64,000 nucleotides of DNA, taken from the NCBI GenBank assembly GCA_036873755.1, contig JAVTVY010019473.1, positions 1 to 64,000 on the forward strand, read 5' to 3'. This document shows positions 34,600-47,800 of this stretch, one piece after another. The first letter of the stretch is position 1. The number at the start of each line of letters is the position of its first letter. The notes below the pieces were generated by a model, which was not told the origin of the DNA, made no database searches, and was given only the letters and a program-made list of their open reading frames with translations. The stretch is from Hanleya hanleyi. Its lineage: Eukaryota; Mollusca; Polyplacophora; Lepidopleurida; Hanleyidae. The translations under genes were made by a program, and so were the position numbers.

Positions 34600-34935
34600 A
34601 GTAGATACTTTAGGGGGGATACGATGTGTCACATACCAAAACGTGGGTCAAGGTCAAAGATCAAGGTCACTGTAATCCCCAAAATCATGAAATTATAAAA
34701 ATCTTGATTTTTTGTGTCCATTGATCCGTTGAGGGAAGACGATGTGTCATGTACCAAAGTTTAGGTCACGGTCGAAGGTCAAGGTCACTGTGACTCCAAA
34801 ATCAGGAAATCATTGAGAATAATAATAATTTTGTGCCAGTAGATACATTAGAGGGACACTATGTGTTACATACCAAAATGTGGGTCAAACATCAAGGTCA
34901 CTGTGAACCCAAAATCAAGAAATTTTTAAAAGTCA
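34600..34935 (+). repeat. ~120 bp repeat with TCAAGGTCA half-sites
   Basis: Three units share ATACCAAAACGTGGGTCA-type, TCAAGGTCACTGTGA-type and CCCAAAATCA-type blocks. TCAAGGTCA, the extended half-site bound by ERR/FTZ-F1-type orphan receptors, appears at 34661-34669 in unit 1, 34780-34788 in unit 2 and 34890-34898 in unit 3. Whether this is regulatory is not shown. Confidence 0.7.
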
Positions 34936-36574
34936 CATTTTCATATGCCTTGAAGACGAGGTAATGTAATGTGATGTTGCGTTCTGTCCATTCATCCATT
35001 AATATATGTTGTCCATTCATCCATTAATATAATAATAATTTTATTTCAGACTGATAGTCCATACATAAAGAACAGTGATGAGTGTGGTTAATGTAGAATA
35101 TGAAGCCAGTTAGCTTCTAGCTTCGATAATATATGTTGTCCATGCGATATCTCTAGTTTCAAGGTATGGATTGGTACCAAACTTTGGGTATACCTTACTC
35201 GCATGGCAAAGAGGAGCCATATTCATTTCGAGATGAATTTGTGAAAGGTGAAGTTCAGTCTCCAAAACTGAATCAAATTTAGCTGACTATATGTGTTACA
35301 TGTAGGTTGGAATATTCAGAGTTGTCTCCCTACATGTATATGGCATTTGTCCTGTGGAGTTGTCTCCCATGTTTGAAACATGTAAGAAACAGCTACATTT
35401 GATTACACTGTTGTGAAATAAAAACCATACATTTACTAATTTAATGGTCAGACGGGTCCTTTATGAACTTTATACCTGTTTATACCTGTTTATTAGGAAT
35501 CCATTTTAAGGAAAACTACCATTTTCTTGTGTTTGACTATTGTCGATTTCAGTGTTGGATATGTTAGCTCTCAGCTCTTGTTTCATGGTCACCTAGTTAC
35601 CAAGAGTTAATCCCATTTTAGTTTGTCATTCAATATAAGATGTGATATATATGTTACATTCTCAGAAGCACAAAATCATAGACCTTTCTCTGAATTGCTA
35701 GCAACCGATTGGGATCAAGGCCATTAAACAACCCAATCTCAGTAAACTCAGATATAATATCACGGAGTATTATATCTGAATTCAGCCCTATATAAATCCC
35801 GTGCGAGTTGAAACTATTATTGTTAGCCAATCAGATGGATAGCTGGTTGTAACTATTTCAAAATCACGCCCACAGTAATTACACACGGTAGCTCGTGGTC
35901 TAATATATAAACATTATCCCGAAACAGTTTCCAAATAAGGCATCATTTCCCGGCAGGGTCCGTAAACATCAAAGAGTTTACTACCGCCGAAAAGTCTGGC
36001 TTTGTTAGGGGTAGAAAATATCAAAAGATTGTGCCGTGCGAAGATGTTAATCTCCTTGAAGTAAACGTCAATCATTGTCAGAGTGAAAAGATTGAAATGG
36101 TCGTGATTGGCTGATTATGGGTTCTCGTAGAATATCGGCGAACATTTTGCACGAAGTTTTCATAGCTTTACGTCTAGATGGTATTCCCCTGATTTACCAT
36201 CTTGGTTTACCTAGATTGTAATAAACAACCTTGAAATTCGGACCAGTGTAATTCCAGATATACGGGCGTATATTGAGCCCCTTGGGCTCTTGTTCCCAAT
36301 AAGTCGAACACAGTCAATTAATGTTACCCGTTAAGAGAATCTTTGTTTTGGTCTGTATTTGATGAGCACTTTGAGAAAATAATAGAGATCGAATTATTTC
36401 TGCGGTGGTTTGCAATTTATCATTGAAGTGATTACTGTAAACTTACGTAGCTGGATATTTCCTATGTACTCTAGGTTGAATAGTGCAAAAAAAATATTGT
36501 TGAAAAAAATGAGATATTAATGAATCCATATATTATTCTTTTATATTTCTTACATGTGTACGTTACTTCTTCAG
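34936..36574. other. Upstream of the Praja-like gene; no exon found
   Basis: AT-rich, with a near-palindromic ATATAATATC...GTATTATATCTGA at 35749-35777 and CCAAT-type boxes near 35829 and 36108. The gene at 36575 needs an upstream exon ending in phase 1. None could be recognised here, so the true promoter is unknown. Confidence 0.4.
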
Positions 36575-38893
36575 ATCCAGGATGTCATGCTAGCACGACA
36601 GCTGATGCACGGACTAAAGCTCAGCAAGTCGCCGACCGACTACGACAAAAATACTGCAGACAAGGTCATGATCATCGGAACTCAGAGGAGTGGTCTAATC
36701 ACCTTGGTAACAGCCTATCACGAAACCACCGCAAGATCTCACCGAATCGAAAGATTTTAGCCGAGAACCGACCCAAAGTCTCGTCAGAAAATACTAAATC
36801 GTCAGCTGATATTTTATTGAAAAAGACCAAGGTACAGTTGAAGAAACACGCTGAAGGTGTCACTTCATACAAAACTAAGCAGCAGAGAAAACATTTGCAA
36901 CAGGACGTATCTACTTTAATTAGGTCAGAAAGGCATAGAAATAAAAATTGCGCTAGAAAAGTCCGACAGACTTATCTCTCTATGTGTGTCGAAAAGGGAC
37001 ACTTCGGTGACTATCCTGTTGGGAACGATATCATCCAGTTTCAAGGTCGAAGGGTTAGACGACAATTTCTGCGAATACGCTGCGAGTGTGGTAGCCTTTT
37101 ATGTGATACACGCAGACGTTTTCTTCTGTGCACCCCAAAATGCTCTGTTCCGCTTGATCATCTTTGGTTTGACTTTACCGATTCCTGCCTCATTGGGGAC
37201 AACTCAGAGACCGACTGGTGTAGTCTTGGCGGGGAGCAGTCATTGTGGCGATGGAAAGACCGGCGCATGGAACCCTCCGCGACATCTAGGGAACAGTCAT
37301 TGGGGCAATGGAAAGAAGGAAGCAGGGAACCCTCAACCACAACATACAGGGATCAGTCATTGTGGCGATGGAAAGACCGGCGCATGGAACCCTCAGTGAC
37401 ATCTAGGGAACAGTCATTGGGGCAATGGAAAGAAGGAAGCAGGGAACCCTCAACCACAACATACAGGGATCAGTCATTGCAGCAGCAAAGAGAAGAAAGT
37501 GTAGAACCCTTGGCAACATTTAGGGAGCAGTCATTATGGCAACAGAACAAAGGTAGCAGAGAAGCCACAGGAATATCCCTGGAGTGGGATGAGAATGTTG
37601 GTAGAAAACTGAAAAACGCTGCTTGCCTGGTGAACACATGTGGACGCAAAGATACAAGTCAGCCTCAGAATAATCTCCCTAGTTGTTTGGAAAATGGTGA
37701 CTTTGGCGAGTATCCTACAGGAAATGATGTTGTGATTTTCCGAGGGGCGAGGTACCGTCGTGATTACCTGCAAGTCAGCTGTGATTGTGATAGAATTATG
37801 TGTAATGTCATCAGGCAGTTTCTCCTGTGTACGCCAAAACGGTTCCTCCTCTGTACACAAACACAAAATGATTGTCTCCCTTGGGTCGGATTTATTGATA
37901 AGAATATCTGTCTCAAGAAGGACAACTCGGTGACTGACTGGGGTAGTCTCATCACGGAGCAATCACTGTGGCGACGGTCATTGGGAAGAAATCGATCAGA
38001 CCGTGTGATTTCTTGTACATGTAGCTTTGTCGAGGCAAAGGAACAGCCATTGGAGAGGAATGTCTCGAACTTTACGCTTCCATCCAGCTGTATCATAGAG
38101 TCACCTAATGCAGAAGCATCGGTATGTTCAAAGAGTCTGACAACACTGTCAAACCATTGTCATGGTAACAGAAAGATGAGCAGCATCTTGAACGCTGACC
38201 CATTGACTGATGTCAAATCAAAGATGTCTGGTGTCCATGTAACAGACGCGCAGACTGCTAACTCCGCTGTGCTCATGGAGAGGTCATCTGATCTAACCAA
38301 ATATGGACAGGGCAGTCCAGCAAGTTCTCAAGTACCCCCTACAGCCAATAACAGTTCAAACCAGACGTTGACATGTTCAGCAGAATCACAAATGCATGAT
38401 TCTACGCAGAGCAGTTTTCTCTCTTTGACCAGTTCCACATGTACATCCGAAGCATGCCTTGCTGATAACAGTTCAGTGGCGGAAACCAGTGACGGGCCCA
38501 GTGATGTGAAATCAGCCAAACTTTTTGAGAAATTTACAAACTCTGAGTTACCTCCCCCTAACCTTGAATCTTGTCACTGCTCACCCAACAAAAAGTCTCA
38601 TTTTCATGAGAGGAAGAGTAACTGTGGTGTCTCAAAATGGCTGCCGCAAATCTGCTCTTGCACATGTAAATATGTCGCTCCTGACACCTCATACTCAGTT
38701 CCTCGAGACGACGAGAGTCTTTTGCCAGTGTTCTATGGTTCATCTTTGAGAAAAAAGTCTAGGGATCTCAACGTTCTCGACGGAAATCAGCGGACATCCG
38801 ACTCTGACAGTTTTGACACGGGTGACAGAAATACTGCAGATGGTTTATCAACAGGACCCAAGCCTAAGAGGAAACGATTGTCATCCTGCAAAG
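36575..38893 (+). CDS. PJA2-like: Praja-like gene, large exon
   Basis: The acceptor GTACGTTACTTCTTCAG ends at 36574 and the donor AAAG|GTAAAA starts at 38894. The exon opens with the last two bases of a phase-1 codon, so an ATG at 36520 inside the preceding tract is probably not the start. Order: basic N-terminal region; module 1 (36985-37235; CVEKGHFGDYP...GRRVRRQFL...CECGSLLC); six Gln-Ser-Leu repeats of 19-20 residues (37234-37575); module 2 (37684-37985; CLENGDFGEYP...GARYRRDYL...CDCDRIMC); then a long Ser/Thr-rich region without visible domains and a basic PKPKRKR cluster near the end. The modules share a Cys-x-Cys-x4-Cys core and FLLCTPK, so they are an internal duplication. Confidence 0.8.
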
Positions 38894-41800
38894 GTAAAAT
38901 TCAATCTCCTAAAGACATTTTTACACAGACCTTTCTTTTAGTCAAAATTTACGGGAATCCAAATAGATTCCTGCAGTCTAAGAGAGCTTCTTAAAATTAG
39001 GAACTGAGTTCCCTGGTAGGGATGGGATATGCCTGTTATTCAAATGGGATACACCATGCCCCAGTTTGGTGTTCTGAACTGGATGGATTAGAGTTCCAAT
39101 CGGAATGGCATACATGTAGGCCATTCCCCTCATGCCGCTGCATGATATGGCATAAGCCATCCTTTGTCTGCCGAGTTCCAAACTGTATGGCATGGAGTTC
39201 CTAGGAGTTCCAACACAGGGCACCATGCCACTCTGTTTGGAATGCCTTATGCCAGTTCCTAGTATGCCCCAATTTCAAGAAGCTTCCTAACTCTGCAGAG
39301 TTAGGAAGCTTCTTGAAATTGCGGGAGTGCTGACGAGAATCGGATTCCCTTGGAAAAGCAAGCCCTGATACTTGTTAGGAAGATGAAAGAATGTCCTGAT
39401 ATGCTGGAATAATACTGGTTGTTGTGCCCCATAATTGAAGTTTATTCTTAGACAATACTATCTGCCTCAATAGAAGCAGCTGCCTGATTTGTAATGTTAA
39501 AAAAATATTTGCTACATGCAGGCTGAAGAGATGGAAAGCGATCTGATTATTACAAATCAGGTAGGGAGGCATGTGTCAATGCATCTGATTCTGCTGTCAT
39601 GGCAGATAATGTGGTCAAAGGATTAACTTCAATTATAGTGCAGTCCAGGATTCAAAACTCCACGTACAGGTACTTTCTTATAACAGGAAAATTATCATGG
39701 GAAATCAGGCATTCGAGTTTCACAGTGACACCACTCGATAGACCTTAAAGTGAACGTAAACCCTCAAGTAAAGTTTCCATCAAATGAAAGACCATTGCAA
39801 ACAGTGTTGGAAAATATTTATTGTAATTTTTTACGATTTTATTACACAGAGTAAACTGCAAATAAAGCATGGTATTCTGACTATGGTGGTCTGTTGCAAT
39901 CATATTTAGGTCCAGTGACGTCATACTGCCTTAATACATAGTTTTCAAACTGTGTATGCGCTTTCCAATGCTTGATTCCAGCTTAGGGTGTGTATACTTG
40001 AGTTTCAACGCAGACTCACTGTTCCGTTGTGCATGTTTCACCAAAATTGGGGAAATTAAATGCAAGATTCAAATTGACTTGACTTATGAGTTACCATCTC
40101 CCCGATTTTGGTGAAACATGTATACCGGAACAGGGAGTCTGCGTTGAAACTCAAAGTATATACACCTTAAGCTTGAATCAAGCATTGGAAAATGCATACA
40201 CAGTTTGAAATATATGTATTAAGGCAGTGTGACGTCACTGGACCTAAATTTGATTGCAACAGACCACCATAGAATACCGTGCTTGGCAGTAATAATCTGT
40301 GTAATAAAATCGTAAAAAATTACAATAAATATTTTTCCAAACTGTTTGCAATGGTCTTTCATTTGATGGAAACTTTACTCGAGGGTTTACGATCACTTAG
40401 TTTAATCACTATAATTTGGATATCAAATTTGTTCCTTCACCAAACGCAAGGTTGTAATGTTGGAGGCTGGGGGTGTGGGGAGAAAGCTCAGTATCATACT
40501 ATTGTGTAGATTGACCCAGTCATGTCCACCCTCTTGTTCTGTTTTAACCACAGACTGTAACAGACTAAAACGTCCCTTTTATTGTAGTCTGATGGTATAT
40601 TGTGTTTGTGATTTCCAGATCAGGGCCTCGCCATAGCCATGGACGAGCCTGATCCATGTGACGGTACGAAGGAGAAATACTCTGCTCTGGTTGGTGGAGA
40701 GGATGTGCTATGGTCACTGTCAGATTCTGACCCAGAACTCTTCCTGGAATATCTTTCACTCAGGTAACGGTAGCGTGGGGTTCTCGGGTGTGAAAAGGAA
40801 TGGGGCCCAAACCGTGATATGACTGAAATACATGTATAGTCAAAAGTGACATTATATCCTATTCACTCACTGACTGGTAACGGGATAGCCTGTTCATATG
40901 GTGCTTCACTCCTCAATAACCTTGATGATAGTACAGCTGGACATGCCTCGCTTTTCATCTCAATCCACAGGAATGCTAACAGATTCTCTGAATCCATCTG
41001 TATGGGAATACAAGAGAATCCAAAGCTGATGGGAATCAGGAATTGGATTTCTGTGGAAAAGCAAACCCTGCTTCAGAGTTATCCCCCTTTTATTGACTCT
41101 TATACTTCAAATTTCTTCTTCAAGAGTAGATGTTGTTGAGGGATTGGATTTTAATTTGGATTTTAGGCAAATTTCAGGTATAATGGCATTCTCAAGAGCC
41201 AATATATGCTAAATATATACACTGGATTGAATTTCCCATAGCAGTTCTGGATATAAATACAAGTAAATTGAAGGTTTCTTTCTGAACATGAGCAGTGTGA
41301 CTAACGTCACAGGACCTACGAAGTAGAGTAGGCATTAGGACTCGATCGTATTTTCATTGAGATATGATGTGACCCTCCCCTACGGTACGTTTCATCATAA
41401 TATGGTACATGTGCAACCTTCCATAACAGCCACAGGTTCTCTTTATAACATGCCTTTTGTGAGATTGAGCAAGATTATATTCTGGGTATTTATATATTTA
41501 CATCGATGTGTTCGTGCCACAAAAAATGAAAGTATATTGGTGAATGTTCTGGTCATTTAGTGATCCGGCCCTGGTACATCAAGCAGTTGAATAGACTCAG
41601 AGTTAAACGTCTATAAATAGTTCGCTCAGTTCAAATAGGTCGCTGTCCTCAGATCTGCGGTTGAATCCAACAGCGAGAGAGCACCAGGCATGCCAGGGCT
41701 GTTCCCAAATTCCATGGTGTCCTGTTTCCCTCGCTTAAATGATCGGACTTTTCTCCGTATGATCTATAACAATATACTGAAGTGTTAATTATAAATCTAA

Positions 41801-44800
41801 TTTTAATCAGAATTATTTCAGATCAGAACTTGCTGGTAACAATGCCCTAATGCTCGTTCATGCCAAAAATCAAGGTTCTAATGTCAACGGTTCTCCTTAT
41901 TTTGCCGACGAAAGGATTCGGATGGACTGACTGACTCTCTCATTACCGGACAATTTGCGATCTGTAGCCTACTTCGTAGGAATAAGGTAATCAGTCTGGG
42001 TGAGTCATCTTGTTTCAGAGGTTGAAATGTAAATTTAACCCTTTCCTTGCCTAGGCATCCACCAGAATATAATTGGTGTTCAAGGGCAGATAACTCTTCT
42101 ACTGCTGGTGCTCCAAAATCTGACGATGACGACACACAGTCAAAAGATGTGGGAACAGATGAAGATACAGTGCCGGATCTACTCTCTGATGTAGGCAATT
42201 ACAATTGCAATCCCTCTTTTCCACTTTAATTTTTAGACAAAAGAATCACTTCGACGCGTCGGCGCATTTTCTTGAACTGATTTATTGATCAAAAATGACC
42301 TTTTTTTTACCTCCATTTTACAGAGCAGGATCGGCTTAACTTCATTGACACATGTGCATTCTGGAACAGTCAAACTGATTTCCATTCGTACATTTCCAGA
42401 CTTTGCCCCTGCTTAAAAAAATGTGTATGTATTCCTTTGGGAAACTGAACTATTCCGTTAGTTCAAGATCCCAGGATAAGAGGGATAGATAACAGATGAC
42501 CCCCCTCCCCTTTGCAAACTGGAACTAAAGTTCCATTAAAGATGGCCCAGATATATTTCCATCTGAACTGTAGCCTAGTTTCCCCATGACTTCTGTTCAT
42601 CTGTTTTATTCTTCACCCAGTCTGGGGATAATGATGATGATTGGTTGACCCAGTCAGAGGAAGACGACGACGATGTTGACGCTGATCAGACGCTTTTCCC
42701 AGATGACAGTGGAGAGGAGAGTGGTGATGCTGATGATGAGTTTGAGTGTGACTGTGCGCACTGTGTGCGTTTTCAAGATGCACTGTGGCGATTACATGAG
42801 GCTCCACACACTGACCGCGAGGAGGGTCAAGAATATGGGTATGCTATCCAATAGATTAGAGCACTGGAAAATTAATTTCTGGTCATTGATGATGATTTCC
42901 AGTCATTAATGATGATATCCGGTCATCGCGGAATAATGGTAATTTCATTGATGTGATGATGATGTCTGGTCATTGATGATGATGTTCAGTCGCTGATAAT
43001 GTCCGATCAGTGTCACTGAAGAATTAGATGATATCCTGTCACTGCAGATAATGCCCGGTCATTGATGATGATATCCGGTCATTGATGATAATGATGTTTG
43101 GTCATTGATGATGATGTCCTGTCACTGATGATGATATCCGGTCAATGACCTACCCCTACATGTCCAACAGTGCATCATAGACCTATTTGCACATGACACA
43201 ACCATTTCTACATCTTCTAAGGATTTAGTTGATGTTGAAAGGAAATTAAACAACGAAAGTGCCACAGTATTACAATGGTGCAAAGACAATACTATGGCAG
43301 TAAACTTTGATAAGACTAAATGTATGAAAATAGGATCTCGACCAAAGTTGGCCAGGTTCAAAGAGGATCTTTCTATCCAATTTGACCAAAACCAAATTGA
43401 AAATGTTTCTGAACAAAAATTGCTAGGTGTAATTATTGATGAAAAACTGTGCTGGGATAAACATGTCCAGAGACAGTGCCAGCTGATATCGAAACTGAGA
43501 TTGTTGCAAAATATTAAGAAATATTTGCCTCATCATGCAAGAATCCTGTACTATAATGCCTATGTTCTGCCTGTCATTGATTATTGCTGCTCAGTATGGG
43601 GATTTGCCTCCAGAGAGTCACTGTATCCTTCGCCTTCAGAAGCGAGCAGCCAGAATTATCCTTGATGCCCATTTTAATACACCAAGTCAGGAAATGGATG
43701 ACAATTGATTACAGAATAAAATATCACAAATCCATACTTATGTACAAATGTTTACATGGCCTAGCACCAGATTATCTAGCTAAGCAATTCACATCCACTT
43801 CATCAGTTTACCAGAAATCATTACGTTCCACGGCCACCCAAAATCTTGTTCCACCCAAACCCAATACTGAAACATACAAACATGCCTTCAAATACTCTGG
43901 CGTGATTCTCTGGAATCAGTTACCTCTGGATATAAAGAGATCTTCCAACATAAATGTATTCAAAAAACGCATGGAAAGTTTCATTCTGTCAAAATATTTA
44001 TAGTATGTACATGTCAATGTTTGAAATTTCATGACTGTAGTAATTAGTTATACATGTATGTAGTTATAGCGTATTTCCATGCCTGCACGTAATGTATGCA
44101 GATGTGACTGAAGATCTATGCCACTCAGTTCTGCTGTATTTTTGTATGTTCATATTTTCTGTCTCATCTCTATTTTACTTGATTTCATTTCCTATTTTGT
44201 TTGTGTGTGAATGACTTGTGTGTAAGGGCGAGTGTGAGGGACTCACGGAAGATTGGTTTTGTTCTAATTGAATCCCCTCCGTAAATAAAGTATTATTATT
44301 ATTATTATTATTGCGGATAATGTCCAGACATTGATGATCATATCTGGTCATTGATGATTATGATGTCTGGTCTTTGATGATGATGTCAGAATCTGTGGTT
44401 TTACTGTCTCCTTAACAGTACAGTGCAAGGCTAAACAAGAGTAAAACTTTGAAGGTGACCCCTCTAAGGCTAGAACCCTGTCCAGAATCACCCATCGTTA
44501 AAACTAGTGACCAAATCTGTGTTGTCCATGGCATGTTGTTGTGGACCACTGACTATATTTCCCCTAAGTCTGCTGTTAGTTGATTGTTCATTTCTCATGA
44601 CCCTCTCGTACATGTATCTAAATATGAAGGGCAAATAATCAAAATTCATGCTGGTTTTATTATTTTTAGGTGCAAAATATCTCCTTTTCTTCATATTTAC
44701 ATGCATTTGGTTTGCTGGATTCATACATGTAATTGATAATTATCGCACTCAGCATGTCTATTTTCACAAGCAAGGTAACGAGAAGCAAACAATTAAGTAA

Positions 44801-47800
44801 CAGCGGCCTAACTTCAGCAATCTTACATTTTCAGCGTGGACGATGATGATGACAACAATATTGATGATGGAGAATATCCTATCGACATCGACCAGCTGAA
44901 CCCACTTGATATATTAGTACTTATGGATGAAAGCACACGTCGGGAAATCCTCGAATTCATGTTCCAGGTCAGATAACGTGTCTGTTAATTTGGCCTATTG
45001 TCAATGTCTGCACCAAATAATGGAGTCCATACGACAATGCTAATCCACAAAGTATATCAACTCATTTATAATAATTTTATTCCAAAGTATTGAAGATGTA
45101 ATCAGCCTCAAATCAATATGAGTTATCTAGGTTTGAGGAAGGGTTGATCGGGTTTTGTGACCTGCCTGTGAGATGCGCGGCGAAGGGTTGAAATTTCACA
45201 GGCAGGTCACAAAACCCGATCAACCCCGACTCAAACCTAGATAACGATTTTGTCACCAAATAATGGATTCGCTCTCATATCAGTCGTATATTCTCGAATT
45301 GAAACACAATCATCATTGAAAGAAAGCTGAAAAAGCCAAGGCGTAGATTCCGACATCCGTGTTCAAACACAATACGCATGTATACTACATAGGCCTACTT
45401 GGCAGATAAAGACAAAAAGCAGAATTCAACCAATATAAAACTTTTAAATATGTTAACAACTGTAAATTCTGGTTTTGTATCACAGATTATTAAAAGAAAA
45501 CAATTCTGAAGATTTAAATACCGTGGAATTCAACAAGCGGACTAATGTCCTGTTACATCATATATTGTCAACTTTACTGTCAATACGAATGTGTCTCCAC
45601 AACAGTGAAATAAATTAATGAAACCCACTCTTGTCACTTAAATTTCGAACAGTTTTAAAATAAATATTCAACAATAACTTGAAATATTCAATATCAGTTG
45701 AAAGTTTAAAACAGAATGTTGTGTAATATACACAAGAACTTCTACGCAACAAACATTTTTGCAATAGGTTATACCACGTGACGTCAACTAGGTCATTTGA
45801 GTTCATCGAAACGAGAAAATATTACGGAATTAAGTTAATTTTTATAGTTCAAAACGAAGTTTACTGTGCCGGAGAAAACACAGTTAGAAAAGACGGATGG
45901 TGCAGACGACATAATATTTGCCACGTTGTTGGCGATGGGGGGGACCACGAGAAACCGTAGATTCGGGCAAAGAATCGAAATCTCAGAGGAAGTTGTTGAT
46001 GTCACATATATCCAGGTCATCAGCTGATGAACGACTGGCAACTGCACGGCTCAGAGACAGTGGAACAAGACTGGAATGTGTCACAGGCGCATTTCGTGAT
46101 TTGTGAGGCATCTCCAGAGCTGGTTGAGCAGAGGTAGGAGCGATACCTGCTGTCATCGCCTTTCCCAAGACTAGGTTTTCCTGATCCGATACGCGCTGGT
46201 AAATAGACAGACTTTGTACACTTTTATGTCCGGTAACGGCCATGATTTGAGAAGCGCTGAACAAAAAAGGGACAAAATAGTAGCGCCGGTAGCTCGAATA
46301 TTGTGATTTGTGTACATCTTTGAAAGTTTGCATTTCCGTGAAACACTGGTCATGAAGGCGGATAATGTGTCCTTCCCAATAGGCTTACGAGTTTACCAAC
46401 AGTCATCGTCGTCTGTGAACGAGTCTTTGGGATATTGCCAGAGTCTGTCTAACTCAGGATTTAGTTTGTTGATATACTTCTCAAAAGAGGCTACGGGGCA
46501 ATAAGGTGAGCCCCTTTCTTCTGGCATGAATGCAGTGAACATCTCCTTGTCATTGGAACGATGGTTCTTCGTCTTCTCGCTCGTTGTTTTCGACACGTAT
46601 TTCAACCCAGTGTTGCTGTCAGTATTGACGGAGAACGATGTTTTGGTCATCTTGTCAACATTTTCCATACCTCTCCGACAGAAATATAGGCGAATATCAA
46701 ACATTACTTTGTTTGAAAGACCGCAAGGAGTGTCCGGAGACAAGTGGATTGAAGTGTACATTTTTTGCCTGTCAAACTCTGTTATTATAGGATGATGGTC
46801 GGTGGTTCCCTTTCCGAGCTGTTTCAGTTCGGTGATAGCAGTTTTGAAAAATCGGTAAATGCAGGGTGTTTGATCAGATCGAACTTTTTGCAGTGAGGTG
46901 GGGCCTTCAAATAGCGGTTGAGACCAAACCTGAATCCTTCAAGGGTGTATGTTTTGTAGTGAGTTCCATCCCCACGTCGACAATCGTGATAAAAGTGCGA
47001 CAAACCTTCGTTCAGCTGAATTTCATCATAAGCTTCAAAGTTTGGATCTTGCTCTTTCTCCGTTAAATAATCCCTAAAAACCTTCGCTGCCGCTGTATTA
47101 GATCTTCGAGTAGTCTCCGTGATTTCTTTTGTGAAATTTCGCTATCACTATGGGAAGCAAAACGTTTCTTCCCATTGTCATTGACGGATGTCTTTGTTGA
47201 CATTTTTGCGATCTCTAGCAGACGAATTTCCGTAGCCTCGTTTCGATCGGTAGTCATGGGCAACAGGTTACAAACTATTTCAAACCCGTGTGTGAATTAT
47301 TTGAAACCCGTTTGTCGTGATATGGCTATTTCAAGCCGTGTAATCGACCAATGAGCGTAGGAATTGATACGCAGCGAAGTTTGCTAAATAAACTGCATGC
47401 CATGCCATTTATTTTTGAAGACCAATTCCTTCTATTTTTTCGTGAATAGTAGAAAAAATCTCAGTTTTTTGTGGTCAAATGTGTTTTATTTTGTACCTGT
47501 AGTAACATATCATGTCCCTTTCACGGAGTTTGAGAGACATTGATTTCAGCCTAGATTTGTGGCTGATTACATCTTCAAGAAAATTCTTCCAGCAGTTCTA
47601 AATGAGATCCGAACCAAAAAAAAAAAAAAATCGATGGGCGATTTGTGCATAAGATCAGACCAACATGCAATAGATTAAATTCTGAGATGAAATTAAAAAA
47701 AACAAGAAATTAAAAAAATTCTATAAAAATAGATAACAAGACTGCACTAATTATTTTGGTATTAATCAAATGATCAATGAACTAAATGAGTTTCAAGGGA

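Noticed and set aside
36520..36574. ATG at 36520 as the start of the large Praja-like exon, giving a hydrophobic start
   Set aside because: The segment is a splice-acceptor tract ending ACTTCTTCAG at 36574; the hydrophobic residues come from its T-rich sequence and no signal peptide is expected for Praja.
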